Shown here: positions 27,177-36,272 of the stretch, in pieces
How positions within the stretch are numbered: position 1 is the first letter of the stretch
How the letters are laid out: the number at the start of each line of letters is the position of its first letter
Assembly: GCA_023423935.1 (NCBI GenBank)
Contig: JAFAEQ010000008.1
Coordinates: 1-64,000, forward strand
Reading direction: 5' to 3'
Length of the DNA stretch: 64,000 nt
Source: Pseudomonadota bacterium
GTDB lineage: Bacteria; Pseudomonadota; Gammaproteobacteria; Steroidobacterales; Steroidobacteraceae
Made by a program: the position numbers and the translations under genes
The notes under the pieces: model-generated
What the model saw: only the letters and a program-made list of their open reading frames with translations
Databases searched by the model: none
What the model was told of the DNA's origin: nothing

Positions 27177-29168
27177 ATGAACGACATGCCATCACGCATT
27201 CTCCAGTTGTTCGCTCTTGCAGTTCCGTTCGCCCTCGCTGCAGGTTGCAGCAAAGAGCCGCCGCGGCCAGCGCCGGCGAAGTTCGAGATCATCGAAGCGC
27301 GTATTGGCGAAGTGCATGCGGCGATGATGGCGGGGCAGCTCACCTCCGAGCAGCTGGTGCGCCAGTATCTGGACCGCATCAAGGCGTACAACGGGAGGTG
27401 CGTGAACGAGCCCGAAGGCCTTCTTGGTCCCATCACGACGATCCCGAACGCAGGCCAGATCAACGCGCTCTCGACCTTGAATCTGCGTCCGGCGACGCGA
27501 CAGCAGCTCGGTTTCGACGATCGCAAGGCACGCAGCATGACGGATGCGGCGGATAGCGATCCATCGATGCCGGATGCGCTGGAGACGGCTGCGCAGCTCG
27601 ATCGGCAGTTTGCGCAAACCGGGAAGCTCGTCGGTCCGCTGCATGGCATTCCCATCGCGATCAAGGATCAGTTCGATACGTTCGACATGCGCACCACGTC
27701 TGGCGCCGACGCCAACTATGCGGATGATCGGCCACCCGACGATGCGACATTCGTGAAGCGTTTGCGCGAGGCCGGCGCCATCATCATTGCGAAGGCCAAC
27801 ATGGGCGAGTACGCCGCCGGTGATCGCAGCGCATTCGGTGGCACGTTCTGCAATCCGTACGACACGGAACGTACGCCGGGCCGCTCGAGCGGTGGTTCAG
27901 GCGCTGCGGTCGCGGCCAATCTCGCCATGTGTGCCATCAGCGAAGAATCCGGTCCGTCCGCACGCAATCCTGCGAAGAACAACAATGTCGTCGCGCTCGC
28001 GCCGACGCAGGAGCTCGTGAGCCGCGACGGCATGATTCCGGCGTCCTTCATGAATGACCGTGTTGGTCCGACGTGTCGCAACGTGGAAGATGTGGCGGCG
28101 GTCCTCGATGTCATCGCCGGCTACGATCCAAAAGACGAGCTCACTGCGTTCAGTGTCGGGCGGCTGCCGAAGCAGAGCTACCACAGCTCGGCCCAGGAAC
28201 GGCGGCTCGAGGGGATTCGCATCGGCGTGATGCGCGAATACATGAACAAGGATCTGTTCACCGCCGCCGACAGCGAGAGCATAGACATCGTCGAGCGAGC
28301 GCTGGTGGATCTCAAGGCACTGGGTGCGGAGATCGTCGATCCGGGTGCGGGCAATGCATTGTTCCAGGATTGCGTGCGCAAGTACGACCCCGCGGCTCAC
28401 AACTCGCTGTTCATCAAACAGTTTCCGAAGTTGTTTCCTGTGGATGCGCGCGGCAAGCCCACTGCCGACCACGTCGCCCTGCTGGTCGACATGTTCTTCG
28501 ATCCCTCGCTGTTTCCGGAAGGACCAACCATGCGCGGCTTGGGGCCAGTGTCTACGACGGGAGAGCGTCGCTACATGATGGATCGCTATCTGCGCGAGCG
28601 CGGCGATGCGCGCATCCACACCATGGCCGATCTGGTAGCGAACTCGAACTTCTTTACGGATGTTCGTAAGGAATCCGGCTTCTCGGACAAGAAGCGCCAG
28701 CTCATCGAGCGCAGCGCCGACCAGACGCTTGATATCGGCGAGCGGTTGCAGACGCGCTTCGCGCTTCAGCAGATCGGACTGCAGTGCATGGCAATGCTTC
28801 GCCTCGACGCCATCACGTATCCGACGAGCAACATTCCGCCGTCGAAACTCGGGGCGCCGACCGAGCCCACCGTGCAGGAGCGATCGTCCAACGCATGGAC
28901 GCTGCTCGGTGCCAATGGCTTTCCGGCGATCACCGTACCCGCAGGATTCACGACCGAGGTCTACGATCGCGTAGTCGATCCGCAGGCCGAAGGTGGAACG
29001 CGATTGGTCGGCCCGATAGCCGCGAAGCTTCCGGTGGGTATCGATTTCCTCGGAAAGCCTTTCGATGAACCGATGCTGCTGCGAATCGCGTCCGCCTACG
29101 AAGCCGCCGCACATCATCGCAGACCTCCGGATGGCTTCGGCGCGATTGCGTCTGCTCAGCATGAGTAG
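27177..29168 (+). CDS. lipoprotein amidase-signature enzyme 7 with insertion
   Basis: The product is about 663 residues from ATG 27177; the frame is open from 27126. The signal peptide ends in a lipobox (FALAAGCSKE), so this amidase is probably anchored to a membrane. Triad: Lys in IAIKDQFDT, cis-Ser in GRSSGGSG, nucleophile in EESGPSARNPA. It and enzyme 11 carry about 40 extra residues before the conserved GPLHG (from NEPEGLLGPITTIPNAGQIN onward), plus a larger C-terminal half with MDRYLRERGDARI. This marks a distinct subfamily, probably with a different substrate pocket. It is the last gene of the first amidase operon; a word-type hairpin follows. Confidence 0.9.
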   Translation: MNDMPSRILQLFALAVPFALAAGCSKEPPRPAPAKFEIIEARIGEVHAAMMAGQLTSEQLVRQYLDRIKAYNGRCVNEPEGLLGPITTIPNAGQINALSTLNLRPATRQQLGFDDRKARSMTDAADSDPSMPDALETAAQLDRQFAQTGKLVGPLHGIPIAIKDQFDTFDMRTTSGADANYADDRPPDDATFVKRLREAGAIIIAKANMGEYAAGDRSAFGGTFCNPYDTERTPGRSSGGSGAAVAANLAMCAISEESGPSARNPAKNNNVVALAPTQELVSRDGMIPASFMNDRVGPTCRNVEDVAAVLDVIAGYDPKDELTAFSVGRLPKQSYHSSAQERRLEGIRIGVMREYMNKDLFTAADSESIDIVERALVDLKALGAEIVDPGAGNALFQDCVRKYDPAAHNSLFIKQFPKLFPVDARGKPTADHVALLVDMFFDPSLFPEGPTMRGLGPVSTTGERRYMMDRYLRERGDARIHTMADLVANSNFFTDVRKESGFSDKKRQLIERSADQTLDIGERLQTRFALQQIGLQCMAMLRLDAITYPTSNIPPSKLGAPTEPTVQERSSNAWTLLGANGFPAITVPAGFTTEVYDRVVDPQAEGGTRLVGPIAAKLPVGIDFLGKPFDEPMLLRIASAYEAAAHHRRPPDGFGAIASAQHE

Positions 29169-29173
29169 CAAAC

Positions 29174-29315
29174 CAGAGTAACCACAAAGAACACATAGAG
29201 CACAAAGGTAAGAATCAGGCTGGCATGACGGAGTGATCCTGAATCACAAGCTGCGGCCATATGCACGTGATGTCAGTCCTTTTTTGTGTTCTTTGTGATC
29301 TATGTGGTTACTCTT
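29174..29315. repeat. word-type inverted repeat (CACAAAGAACACATAGAG words)
   Basis: The left arm (29174-29211) and right arm (29281-29315) share a perfect 12-bp inverted block, AGAGTAACCACA (29175-29186) against 29303-29314. The rest is made of 9-base words (NTCTTTGTG, NTCTATGTG on the right arm) whose order differs between arms. The loop of about 70 bases holds nothing recognisable. It follows the first amidase operon and ends 9 bases before the promoter motif at 29324. Confidence 0.8.
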
Positions 29316-29323
29316 CTTCTGTG

Positions 29324-29353
29324 GTGGGGTGATAAGAAAGGGCGCCGTCTGAA
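29324..29353 (+). promoter_or_regulatory. GTRGGG-N16-CGTCTGAA promoter motif (unit 3: asparaginase pair)
   Basis: GTGGGG at 29324-29329 and CGTCTGAA at 29346-29353 are 16 bases apart, as at the other sites. The gene starts at 29389, 36 bases further on. Confidence 0.78.
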
Positions 29354-29388
29354 CTGCAGTCATGGTCACGGTTGGCCGGTACTGCAGC

Positions 29389-30420
29389 ATGAAGAGAATC
29401 ACGATTGCGGCACTGTTGTTCGGAGCGATGCTCACACGCATCGCCTTCGCGGACGTGGATTTGCCCAATGTCGCGCTCTTCACCACGGGCGGCACGATCC
29501 AGAGCAAGGGTGCGCATCGGCAGAAGCTGATGGAGTACAGCGACGGGCGTGTGTCGCCGCAGGAACTGCTCGACGATCTGCCCGAGCTCAAGCAGCTGGC
29601 AACGTTCTCGGTGACCGAGATCAGCAACATCGGCAGCGGAGGAATGTCGACGCAGCTCGTGTTGAAGCTGGCCAAAGCGATCAATGCCGCACTCGCGAAG
29701 CCCGATGTGGCCGGAGCCGTCGTCACGCACGGAACCGCCACGCTCGAAGAGACTGCGTACTTCCTGAATCTGGTGGTCAAGTCCGAGAAGCCGGTCGTGC
29801 TGGTCGGTGCCATGCGGCCGTTCACTGCGGTGAGCCGCGACGGGCCGTTCAATCTGTACAACGCGGTGCGCGTGGCCGTGTCGCCGCAGTCCAAAGGCAA
29901 AGGCGTGCTCATCATGCTCAACGATGAGATCAACGCAGCGCGCGATACGACCAAGTCCAACACGTATCGAATGGAGACGTTCATCGCGCGCGATGTGGGC
30001 CCGCTCGGATATGCCGATTCGGACCGCATCGTGTTCTATCGAAGGCCGATCTATCGCCACACTTCGCGCAGTGAGTTCGACATCAGCAAGCTCGACGATC
30101 TGCCGCGCGTCGACATTACGTATGCCTACCAGGATCAGGATGGCACTGCCATCGATGCATTCGTGAATGCCGGCGCCAAAGGCATCGTACTCACGGGCGG
30201 CAATCCCGATGCGGTGAAGCGCGGCCAGGCCAAGGGCGTGGTGTTCGTGCAGAGCGATCGCAAAGGCGCAGGGCGTGTCGTCGAAAGCGCGCGTCAGATG
30301 GAGCGCGGCATTGCCACCTCCGACAACCTGCCGCCGCACAAGGCCCGCATTCTGTTGCGCCTGGCCCTCACACGTACGACGGACGTGAACGAGATTCAGA
30401 GGATGTTCAATGAGTATTGA
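29389..30420 (+). CDS. periplasmic type II asparaginase-like protein 1
   Basis: This 343-residue protein starts at ATG 29389 (MKRITIAAL) with a signal peptide ending RIAFA. Type II asparaginases hydrolyse L-asparagine in the periplasm using Thr, Tyr, Thr-Asp and Lys residues. The first Thr is in TTGGTIQS and the Lys in RDTTKSNTYR. The usual HGTDT motif reads HGTAT here (residues 114-118), so the Asp that binds the substrate and supports catalysis is Ala. VGAMRPFTAVSRDGPFNLYN is conserved. The fold is clear, but activity on asparagine is doubtful. It is followed directly by a paralogue. Confidence 0.9.
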   Translation: MKRITIAALLFGAMLTRIAFADVDLPNVALFTTGGTIQSKGAHRQKLMEYSDGRVSPQELLDDLPELKQLATFSVTEISNIGSGGMSTQLVLKLAKAINAALAKPDVAGAVVTHGTATLEETAYFLNLVVKSEKPVVLVGAMRPFTAVSRDGPFNLYNAVRVAVSPQSKGKGVLIMLNDEINAARDTTKSNTYRMETFIARDVGPLGYADSDRIVFYRRPIYRHTSRSEFDISKLDDLPRVDITYAYQDQDGTAIDAFVNAGAKGIVLTGGNPDAVKRGQAKGVVFVQSDRKGAGRVVESARQMERGIATSDNLPPHKARILLRLALTRTTDVNEIQRMFNEY

Positions 30421-31636
30421 GAAGTGGGCCGCGGGGCACTGGGTTCTGGCCGCTGGCAAGAATTCAGAGAAGCATTCTGGCTCTGGCCAGCAGCCCAGCG
30501 CCCAGCAGCCCGTCAACGCGCGTTGGCACGTGACGATAGGCTTGTCGCTGCTGACCGCTTTCGCTACCGGCGCTGCAGCCCAGGAGATCCCGAACTACGC
30601 TCCGCCGCCGGCAATGCCGGACGACATCTCGAAGCTGCCGAACATCGTGCTCATGTCGATGGGTGGCACGATTGCGAGCCGCGGCGACACGCGTTTGAAC
30701 ATCACGAACTACGGCGGCAAGGGTGCGCCGCGCGTCGATCCGCAGCATTGGGTCGAGGATCTGCCCGACCTGAAGGGCATCGCGAACATCACGCTCGAAG
30801 ATCAGCGCGCGCCGCAGGATCGTCCGACGGGAACGGAGACGCACGAAGATTTTGCTCGCGTCGCAAAGCGTCTGAACGAGCTTGCGTCGGATCCGAAAGT
30901 GGATGGCATCGTCGTCACGCACGGCACCAACACCATGGCGGAGACGGCGTACTACATGAACCTCACCGTGAAGACCGACAAGCCCATCGTGTTCGTCGGT
31001 TCGCAACGGCCGTGGACGGGTCTCTCAGGCGACGGACCACGCAACCTCTACGATGCCGTACGCGTAGCGGCATCGAAGGATGCCTGGGGCAAGGGCGTCC
31101 TGCATTGCATGGACCAGTTCATCAACACCGCGCGCGATGTCGACAAGACCAGCGCGTATCGCGTCGACACATTCAAAGGTGTGGACGTGGGCGCAATCGG
31201 GTTCGCTGATCCTGACAAAGTCGTGTTCTATCGTGAACCGGTACGACGGCATACGACGCAATCCGAGTTTGCAGGCAAGGACTATCAACAGCTGCCGCCG
31301 GTGGAAGTGGCGTTCGCGTATCGAGATGCCCCCGGCTACTTGATCGACGCGATGGTGGAACACGGTGCGCGCGGCATCGTCGTCGAGGGCACTGGTGCGG
31401 GCAGTCCAACCTCGAGCGAAAGCGAAGCGATCAAGCGCGCGCAGGCCAAAGGCGTTGTCGTCGTGGCAACTGCAAGAACCAACGGCGGCCGCGTGCAGGA
31501 CACGCCGCGCCGCCGCGAAGCGAAGATCGTCCCCGGCGACAATCTGCTTCCAGAAAAGGCACGCATCCTGCTGCAGCTAGCTCTCACCACGACCACGGAT
31601 CTCACTGAGATCCAGCGAATCTTCGACGAGTACTGA
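30410..31636 (+). CDS. periplasmic type II asparaginase-like protein 2
   Basis: An asparaginase-fold paralogue, 408 residues if started at ATG 30410, which overlaps the previous stop. The first 40 codons then read through an inverted repeat (30427-30511). GTG 30530 would give a shorter protein whose hydrophobic stretch (LSLLTAFATGAAAQ) is the signal peptide. I cannot decide between them. Conserved motifs are MSMGGTIAS, SQRPWTGLSGDGPRNLYDAV and RDVDKTSAYR (Lys kept). The usual HGTDT reads HGTNT, so Asp is Asn. The protein ends RIFDEY, like its neighbour (RMFNEY), marking a tandem duplication. Confidence 0.88.
   Translation: MSIEKWAAGHWVLAAGKNSEKHSGSGQQPSAQQPVNARWHVTIGLSLLTAFATGAAAQEIPNYAPPPAMPDDISKLPNIVLMSMGGTIASRGDTRLNITNYGGKGAPRVDPQHWVEDLPDLKGIANITLEDQRAPQDRPTGTETHEDFARVAKRLNELASDPKVDGIVVTHGTNTMAETAYYMNLTVKTDKPIVFVGSQRPWTGLSGDGPRNLYDAVRVAASKDAWGKGVLHCMDQFINTARDVDKTSAYRVDTFKGVDVGAIGFADPDKVVFYREPVRRHTTQSEFAGKDYQQLPPVEVAFAYRDAPGYLIDAMVEHGARGIVVEGTGAGSPTSSESEAIKRAQAKGVVVVATARTNGGRVQDTPRRREAKIVPGDNLLPEKARILLQLALTTTTDLTEIQRIFDEY
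30427..30511. repeat. word-type inverted repeat inside the 5' end of the second asparaginase frame
   Basis: The left arm (30426-30457; words like GGGCACTGGG and TTCTGGCC) and right arm (30481-30511; CTGGCCAGCAGCCCAGCG) are imperfect complements around AGAATTC...GCATTCT. It lies at the junction of the two asparaginase genes, exactly where the start codon of the second is ambiguous. Confidence 0.65.
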
Positions 31637-31655
31637 GGTTCGCGGATGAAGAGTG

Positions 31656-31823
31656 TCTCCACGGGGCACACGGGGAGCACGGGGTGGAAGAAGGTGGATC
31701 GATGATGAGTTGCGCATAGCGACTAATGCACATCGCGATTCGTGCTCGTTGCTCTCCGATCTCAGACTGTGATCTCTGATTTGTATTGGTCTTCCCCGTG
31801 TTTTCCGTGATCCCCGTGGAAAT
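31656..31823. repeat. word-type inverted repeat (CACGGGG words)
   Basis: The left arm (31656-31692) repeats CACGGGG three times at about 10-base spacing. The right arm (31791-31823) repeats the complement (CCCCGTG, TTCCGTG, CCCCGTGGA). Between them lies a loop of about 100 bases with no gene I can support. It separates the asparaginase pair from the next promoter motif at 31847. Confidence 0.8.
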
Positions 31824-31846
31824 CTTGTTCCGCTCTCGATTCTCCG

Positions 31847-31876
31847 GTGGGGGAAGCAGCGCGCGCCGCGTCAATG
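31847..31876 (+). promoter_or_regulatory. GTRGGG-N16-CGTC promoter motif (unit 4: second amidase operon)
   Basis: GTGGGG at 31847-31852 is followed after exactly 16 bases by CGTCAATG at 31869-31876. The second half departs from the CGTCTGAA consensus after CGTC, so this is the weakest of the seven sites. Enzyme 8 starts at 31900. Confidence 0.55.
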
Positions 31877-31899
31877 AGTGCAAGGCCAACAACGGATGC

Positions 31900-33465
31900 A
31901 TGCGTATGAAACGAGATTCGACGAGCCGCGCGTCGCTTCCACGACGTGATCTGTTCAGGGTGTTCACGGGCAAGGCTGCTGTGGCCGCAGTCGCTTCCGC
32001 AGCGACCAGCGCGGTCTCCGCTTCGACCGACAAATCGGATCAGATCATCTTCATGTCGGCGAAGAAGCTGGCGGGTCTGATCCGTAGCAAACAGATCTCC
32101 GCAGTCGAAGCCGTCGAGGCGTATATCGCGCGCCAGCTCGAGGTCAACGATCGGCTGAATGCGGTCGTGACGAACTCCTATGCACGCGCGCGTGCGGAAG
32201 CGAAAGCGCTGGATGCCAAGGCAGCTCGTGGCGAATTTGCAGGTCCGCTTCACGGCGTCCCGATGACGATCAAGGACTCCCTCGATACCGAGGGGGTGAT
32301 CTCGACCGGCGCAACGATGGGCCGTCAGCAGTACGTGCCGCAAAAGGATGCGACGGTTGTTGCGCGCGTACGCAAGGCCGGCGCGATCCTGCTCGGCAAG
32401 ACGAACACACCCGAGTTCACGCTCGGTGGTTTGAGCGGCATCAGCACCGCGAGCAATTTGCTCTTCGGCGGCTCGCACAATCCCTACGACTTGACGCGCA
32501 GCACGTCGGGATCCTCGGGCGGTGCCGGTGCGATCGTTGCGGCAGGCGGTGCGGCATTCGATATCGGCTCGGATTGGGGCGGTTCGATTCGTGGTCCAGC
32601 GCACAACAACGGCATCGCCGGGATCAAACCTACCAGTGTGCGCGTGCCGCGCACCGGCCACATCGTCGATTACGGTGGCGTGTTCGATCTGTGGCAGCAG
32701 TTGGGCCCGATGACTCGCCGTGTTGAAGACCTTGCGCTCATCACGCCGATCATCAGCGGCCCCGATTTTCACGATGCGTCGTGCTCGCCGGTGCCATGGG
32801 CGGACCCCGCAAAGGTCGATCTCAGCAAGTTGCGTGTGGCGTTCTGCGTCGACAACCGTGCGACGGGCAATGCAGCCACCGACGAAGACACGAAGAAAAC
32901 CGTGCGTCAGGCTGCGGCCTGGCTCAAAAGCATCGCGGCAAGCGTGAACGAAGATGTGCCGCAACAGATCCTGCTGGATCTGAATGCCGCACGCTCCAAG
33001 CTGACGAGTGGCGACGCCTGGCAGTTCTATCAGCGCCTGGCCGACAAGTGGGGCACCAAGAATTTTTCGCCATCGGTGAAGGAGCGGATGAAGACACTCA
33101 CGCCCATCACCAGTGCCGAGTACGTCGAAGCGTGGGAGAAGCAGGATCTCGGTAAGTCGCTGATGCTCGACTGGATGACCGCGTACGACGTGCTCCTGTG
33201 TCCTGTGGCCGGCAAACCCGCACAGCCGATCGATGCCGAACCTGGCACCAGCGGATTCGGCGGGCCGGGCACGACCTGGCAATACACGGGCGCATTCAAC
33301 AGCACGGGGTGGCCCGTCACTGTCGTTCGTTGCGGCAGCAGCGCAGATGGAAAGCTGCCCATCGGTGTGCAGGTCATCGCGGCTCCCTGGCGCGAGGACA
33401 TCACGCTGGCCGTCGCAAGCTATCTCGAGAGCAAGAGCGGCGGCTGGCAGAAGCCGCCGATTTGA
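31900..33465 (+). CDS. Tat-exported amidase-signature enzyme 8
   Basis: A 521-residue amidase from ATG 31900 (an ATG two codons later is equally likely; the frame is open from 31786 but upstream sequence is repeat). A Tat-like signal is present (PRRDLFRVFTGKAAVAAVAS). Triad: Lys in MTIKDSLDT, cis-Ser in SGSSGGAG, nucleophile in GSDWGGSIRGPA. It is the paralogue of enzyme 6 (RVPRTGHIV.YGG, terminal SGGWQKPPI). It opens a second amidase group that continues to 39887. Confidence 0.91.
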   Translation: MRMKRDSTSRASLPRRDLFRVFTGKAAVAAVASAATSAVSASTDKSDQIIFMSAKKLAGLIRSKQISAVEAVEAYIARQLEVNDRLNAVVTNSYARARAEAKALDAKAARGEFAGPLHGVPMTIKDSLDTEGVISTGATMGRQQYVPQKDATVVARVRKAGAILLGKTNTPEFTLGGLSGISTASNLLFGGSHNPYDLTRSTSGSSGGAGAIVAAGGAAFDIGSDWGGSIRGPAHNNGIAGIKPTSVRVPRTGHIVDYGGVFDLWQQLGPMTRRVEDLALITPIISGPDFHDASCSPVPWADPAKVDLSKLRVAFCVDNRATGNAATDEDTKKTVRQAAAWLKSIAASVNEDVPQQILLDLNAARSKLTSGDAWQFYQRLADKWGTKNFSPSVKERMKTLTPITSAEYVEAWEKQDLGKSLMLDWMTAYDVLLCPVAGKPAQPIDAEPGTSGFGGPGTTWQYTGAFNSTGWPVTVVRCGSSADGKLPIGVQVIAAPWREDITLAVASYLESKSGGWQKPPI

Positions 33466-33619
33466 AACAAAGAGTGGCCGCAAAGACCGCAAAAAGAGTT
33501 GCAACAGACAGAGCCAGATGGAGCGCAGAAGACGCACGCCGATGAAACATCCTCACAACTCGCTGCGTTTCGGCGCCCGGTCTCATTTCACTACTTCTTT
33601 TTTGCGGTCTTTGCGGCCT
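33466..33619. repeat. word-type inverted repeat (GCAAAGACCGCAAA words), copy A
   Basis: A perfect 20-bp inverted repeat, GGCCGCAAAGACCGCAAAAA at 33476-33495 and its complement at 33599-33618. The 19 bp shared with the repeat at 39919-40051 are identical. The start codon of the acetamidase-like gene (33542) lies in the loop and the right arm is translated as part of its signal peptide. Confidence 0.85.
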
Positions 33620-34705
33620 TCCTGTCTCTTGCTCTCCCTGATGTGTGCGACGTCGGTGTTCGCGCAATCGTTCGATCATCTGCTCAAGCTGACGCCCGAG
33701 AACTCGGCGATCGGCAACTTTCCAGCGCAGAAGGCGCCCATTCTCACGATCAAATCCGGGGACACGGTGAAGTTCGAGACTGGCGGCGGCAATCGCTGGG
33801 GAGATAAATCGCCGCAGCAATGGCTGCAGGAGAATGGCATTCAGCTGAGCGCCGAAGACGAGTGGGCCATCGGCGAGATCGATCGAGTGGTGAAGGAGAC
33901 GACGCGTTACGCAGGCATTCAGAACGGACATCTGCTCGTCGGGCCGGTGGCGATCGAGGGCGCCATGCCTGGCGATTCGATCGAGATTCGCATTCTGTCT
34001 GTCGTACCGCGCATTCCATACGGAACGGTCGGCATGCGTCCGGGCTCGGGCGGTATTCCGGATGCCGTGCCGCAGTCTTTCACGAAAGTGATCAAGCTCG
34101 ATCGCAAGCGCAACGTCGGTCTGTTCGAGCCAGACATCGAAGTGCCGCTCGGCCCATTCATGGGCGTCATGGGGACGTTGCCTCCGCTCACCGATGGCGC
34201 AAACCGTCGCAGCGGACCGCCGGGACTGTTCGGCGGCAATCTCGACTGCAAGGAGTTGGTCGCGGGCACGACGCTGTATCTGCCGGTCTTCCACCCGGGC
34301 GGTTTGTTCTACACAGGCGATTCACACGCGGCTCAGGGGGATGGCGAAGTGACCGTGAACGCCATCGAGACTGCGAATACGGCCATCCTCAGATTCATCC
34401 TGCACAAAGGCAAAACACTCAAGGCTCCGCGAGCCGAGACGCCGACGCACTACATCGCGTTCGGTCTCGATCCGGATCTGGACAACGCGATGCAGATGGC
34501 CATTCACGAGACCAACAGCTGGCTCGGCGAGCTGAAAGGTCTCGACTTCTACAACGCGTTTGCCTTGTCGAGCATTGCCATCGATTTCCGCGTCACGCAG
34601 GTGGTCGACGGTACGAAGGGCATTCATTCGATGATTTCCAAGTCCCTGCTGTTTCCCAAGAAGACGCCGACACCGTACTGGTACGCCGGCGCTTCAGCGA
34701 AATGA
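33542..34705 (+). CDS. secreted acetamidase/formamidase-like protein
   Basis: This 387-residue protein has a signal peptide (LRPSCLLLSLMCATSVFA, ending about residue 42). The mature part carries acetamidase/formamidase (FmdA/AmdA) motifs: GDTVKFETGGGNRWGDKSP, VGPVAIEGAMPGDSIEIRIL, PLGPFMGVMG, GGNLDCKELVAGTTLYLPVF and GDSHAAQGDGEV. Enzymes of this family hydrolyse formamide and short aliphatic amides and are usually cytoplasmic, so an export signal is unusual. Part of the signal peptide is encoded by the right arm of an inverted repeat. It lies between amidases 8 and 9 on the same strand, 28 bases before enzyme 9. Confidence 0.88.
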   Translation: MKHPHNSLRFGARSHFTTSFLRSLRPSCLLLSLMCATSVFAQSFDHLLKLTPENSAIGNFPAQKAPILTIKSGDTVKFETGGGNRWGDKSPQQWLQENGIQLSAEDEWAIGEIDRVVKETTRYAGIQNGHLLVGPVAIEGAMPGDSIEIRILSVVPRIPYGTVGMRPGSGGIPDAVPQSFTKVIKLDRKRNVGLFEPDIEVPLGPFMGVMGTLPPLTDGANRRSGPPGLFGGNLDCKELVAGTTLYLPVFHPGGLFYTGDSHAAQGDGEVTVNAIETANTAILRFILHKGKTLKAPRAETPTHYIAFGLDPDLDNAMQMAIHETNSWLGELKGLDFYNAFALSSIAIDFRVTQVVDGTKGIHSMISKSLLFPKKTPTPYWYAGASAK

Positions 34706-34733
34706 TCGAGACCTCAAACCAGAAATCTCCAAC

Positions 34734-36272
34734 ATGAAAGTCACACGACGAGAGTTTGCGACCATGGCCGCCAGCGCGGCTGCGGCTTCTTTGGTTACGC
34801 GAGTATCGTTCGGCGACGCAGGCGTGGATCCTGCGATGCTTACGCTGGCTGAAGCCGCAGCTCGTATTCGCAGCGGTGCGACCAGTGCCGTCGAACTGAC
34901 CGAGGCATGTCTGTCGCGCATCGCCATGTTCGATTCCAAGCTCGCCACCTTCATTACGGTGATGAAGGCGCAGGCACTGACGCAAGCGCGTCAGCTCGAT
35001 GCGGAACAGAAAGCGGGCAAGTTGCGCGGCCCGTTGCATGGTGTGCCCATCGCCATCAAGGACATCATCGACACGGCTGGAGCACGCACCACCGGCGGCA
35101 GCGCACTGTTCGAAGATCGCGTCCCCGATGAGGATGCGACCGTAGTGGCGCGCCTGCGCGCCGCGGGTGCCGTGATCATCGGCAAGACCAATACGCAGGA
35201 ATTTGCGATGGGCGGCGGCGAGACGTCGTTCTGGGGCCCTGCGCGCAATCCCTGGAATCTCGCACACAGCACCGGCGGATCTTCATCAGGCTCCGGCGCA
35301 GCCGTCGCGAGTGCGCTGAGCTATGGCGCACTCGGTACCGACACGGGCGGATCGGTACGTATGCCGGCATCGTTCTGCGGCATCGTGGGACTCAAGCCCA
35401 CCTACGGCCTGGTGCCCATCAAGGGCATCATGCCTCTGACCCTCTCGCTGGATCACTGCGGTCCGATGACGCGCACCGTCGAGGATACGGCGCTGATGCT
35501 CGGCGTGATGGCGGGTTACGATCAGCTCGACATCACGAGCGTGCGTCACGAGAAAGAAGACTATCTCGCGCAGATGTCGCAGCCGATCTCGGGCATGCGC
35601 CTGGGTCTGCCGGTCGGCTACTTCGATGGCGTCGATCCGGAAGTGGGTGCGGCTGTCGAAAAGGCGATCGACCTGCTCGCGAAGCTGACGCGAGGTGCGG
35701 CCGAGATGAATCTGCCGGGTGTCACGCATTTGGGCAGTCTCGGCACGCTGGGTGAAACGCTCGCCTGGCACGAGCCGTACCTCAAGAATGCGCCTGCCAA
35801 ATACATGCTCGCGGAGCGTCGGCGTCTGCAAGGTATTGCCGATGCCGAACCCAAAGCGACGGATTACATTCGCGCGCGTTGGGAAGTCGAGTTGCTGCGC
35901 CGTAAAGTCGACGACGCGTTCAAGGACTTCGATCTGGTGGTGTTGCCGACGCAGCGCATCGTGGCCCCGACGCTCGACGAGTTGCTGGTACGTGCGGCGG
36001 ACAGCGCGCCGGCGAATCCGCGGGTCGTGTCGAATTGCCAGCCGTTCAACGTCATGGGCGTGCCGGCCATCTCGATTCCGTGCGGCTTCAGCAAGAGCGG
36101 TCTGCCGATCGGACTCATGATCGCCGGTCCCAACTTTGCCGAGGGCAAAGTGCTCGCCCTCGCGCAAGCTTACGAGAAAGCGACCGACTGGCATCTGCGC
36201 AAACCGCCGCTCACCACGAGCACACCGGTCCCGCCTGTGGGAAAGTCGCTCAACATCCGCTGGAACAGATGA
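34734..36272 (+). CDS. Tat-exported amidase-signature enzyme 9 (GatA-like)
   Basis: A 512-residue amidase with a Tat signal (TRREFATMAASAAAASLV). Triad: Lys in IAIKDIIDT, cis-Ser in GGSSSGSG, nucleophile in GTDTGGSVRMPA. The body resembles GatA-type amidases (GLKPTYGLVPIKGIMPLTLS, then HCGPMTRTVEDTALML), unlike the other cluster members. No GatB or GatC gene is nearby and the protein is exported, so it is not the tRNA amidotransferase. Its stop overlaps the start of enzyme 10 (ATGA). Confidence 0.92.
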   Translation: MKVTRREFATMAASAAAASLVTRVSFGDAGVDPAMLTLAEAAARIRSGATSAVELTEACLSRIAMFDSKLATFITVMKAQALTQARQLDAEQKAGKLRGPLHGVPIAIKDIIDTAGARTTGGSALFEDRVPDEDATVVARLRAAGAVIIGKTNTQEFAMGGGETSFWGPARNPWNLAHSTGGSSSGSGAAVASALSYGALGTDTGGSVRMPASFCGIVGLKPTYGLVPIKGIMPLTLSLDHCGPMTRTVEDTALMLGVMAGYDQLDITSVRHEKEDYLAQMSQPISGMRLGLPVGYFDGVDPEVGAAVEKAIDLLAKLTRGAAEMNLPGVTHLGSLGTLGETLAWHEPYLKNAPAKYMLAERRRLQGIADAEPKATDYIRARWEVELLRRKVDDAFKDFDLVVLPTQRIVAPTLDELLVRAADSAPANPRVVSNCQPFNVMGVPAISIPCGFSKSGLPIGLMIAGPNFAEGKVLALAQAYEKATDWHLRKPPLTTSTPVPPVGKSLNIRWNR

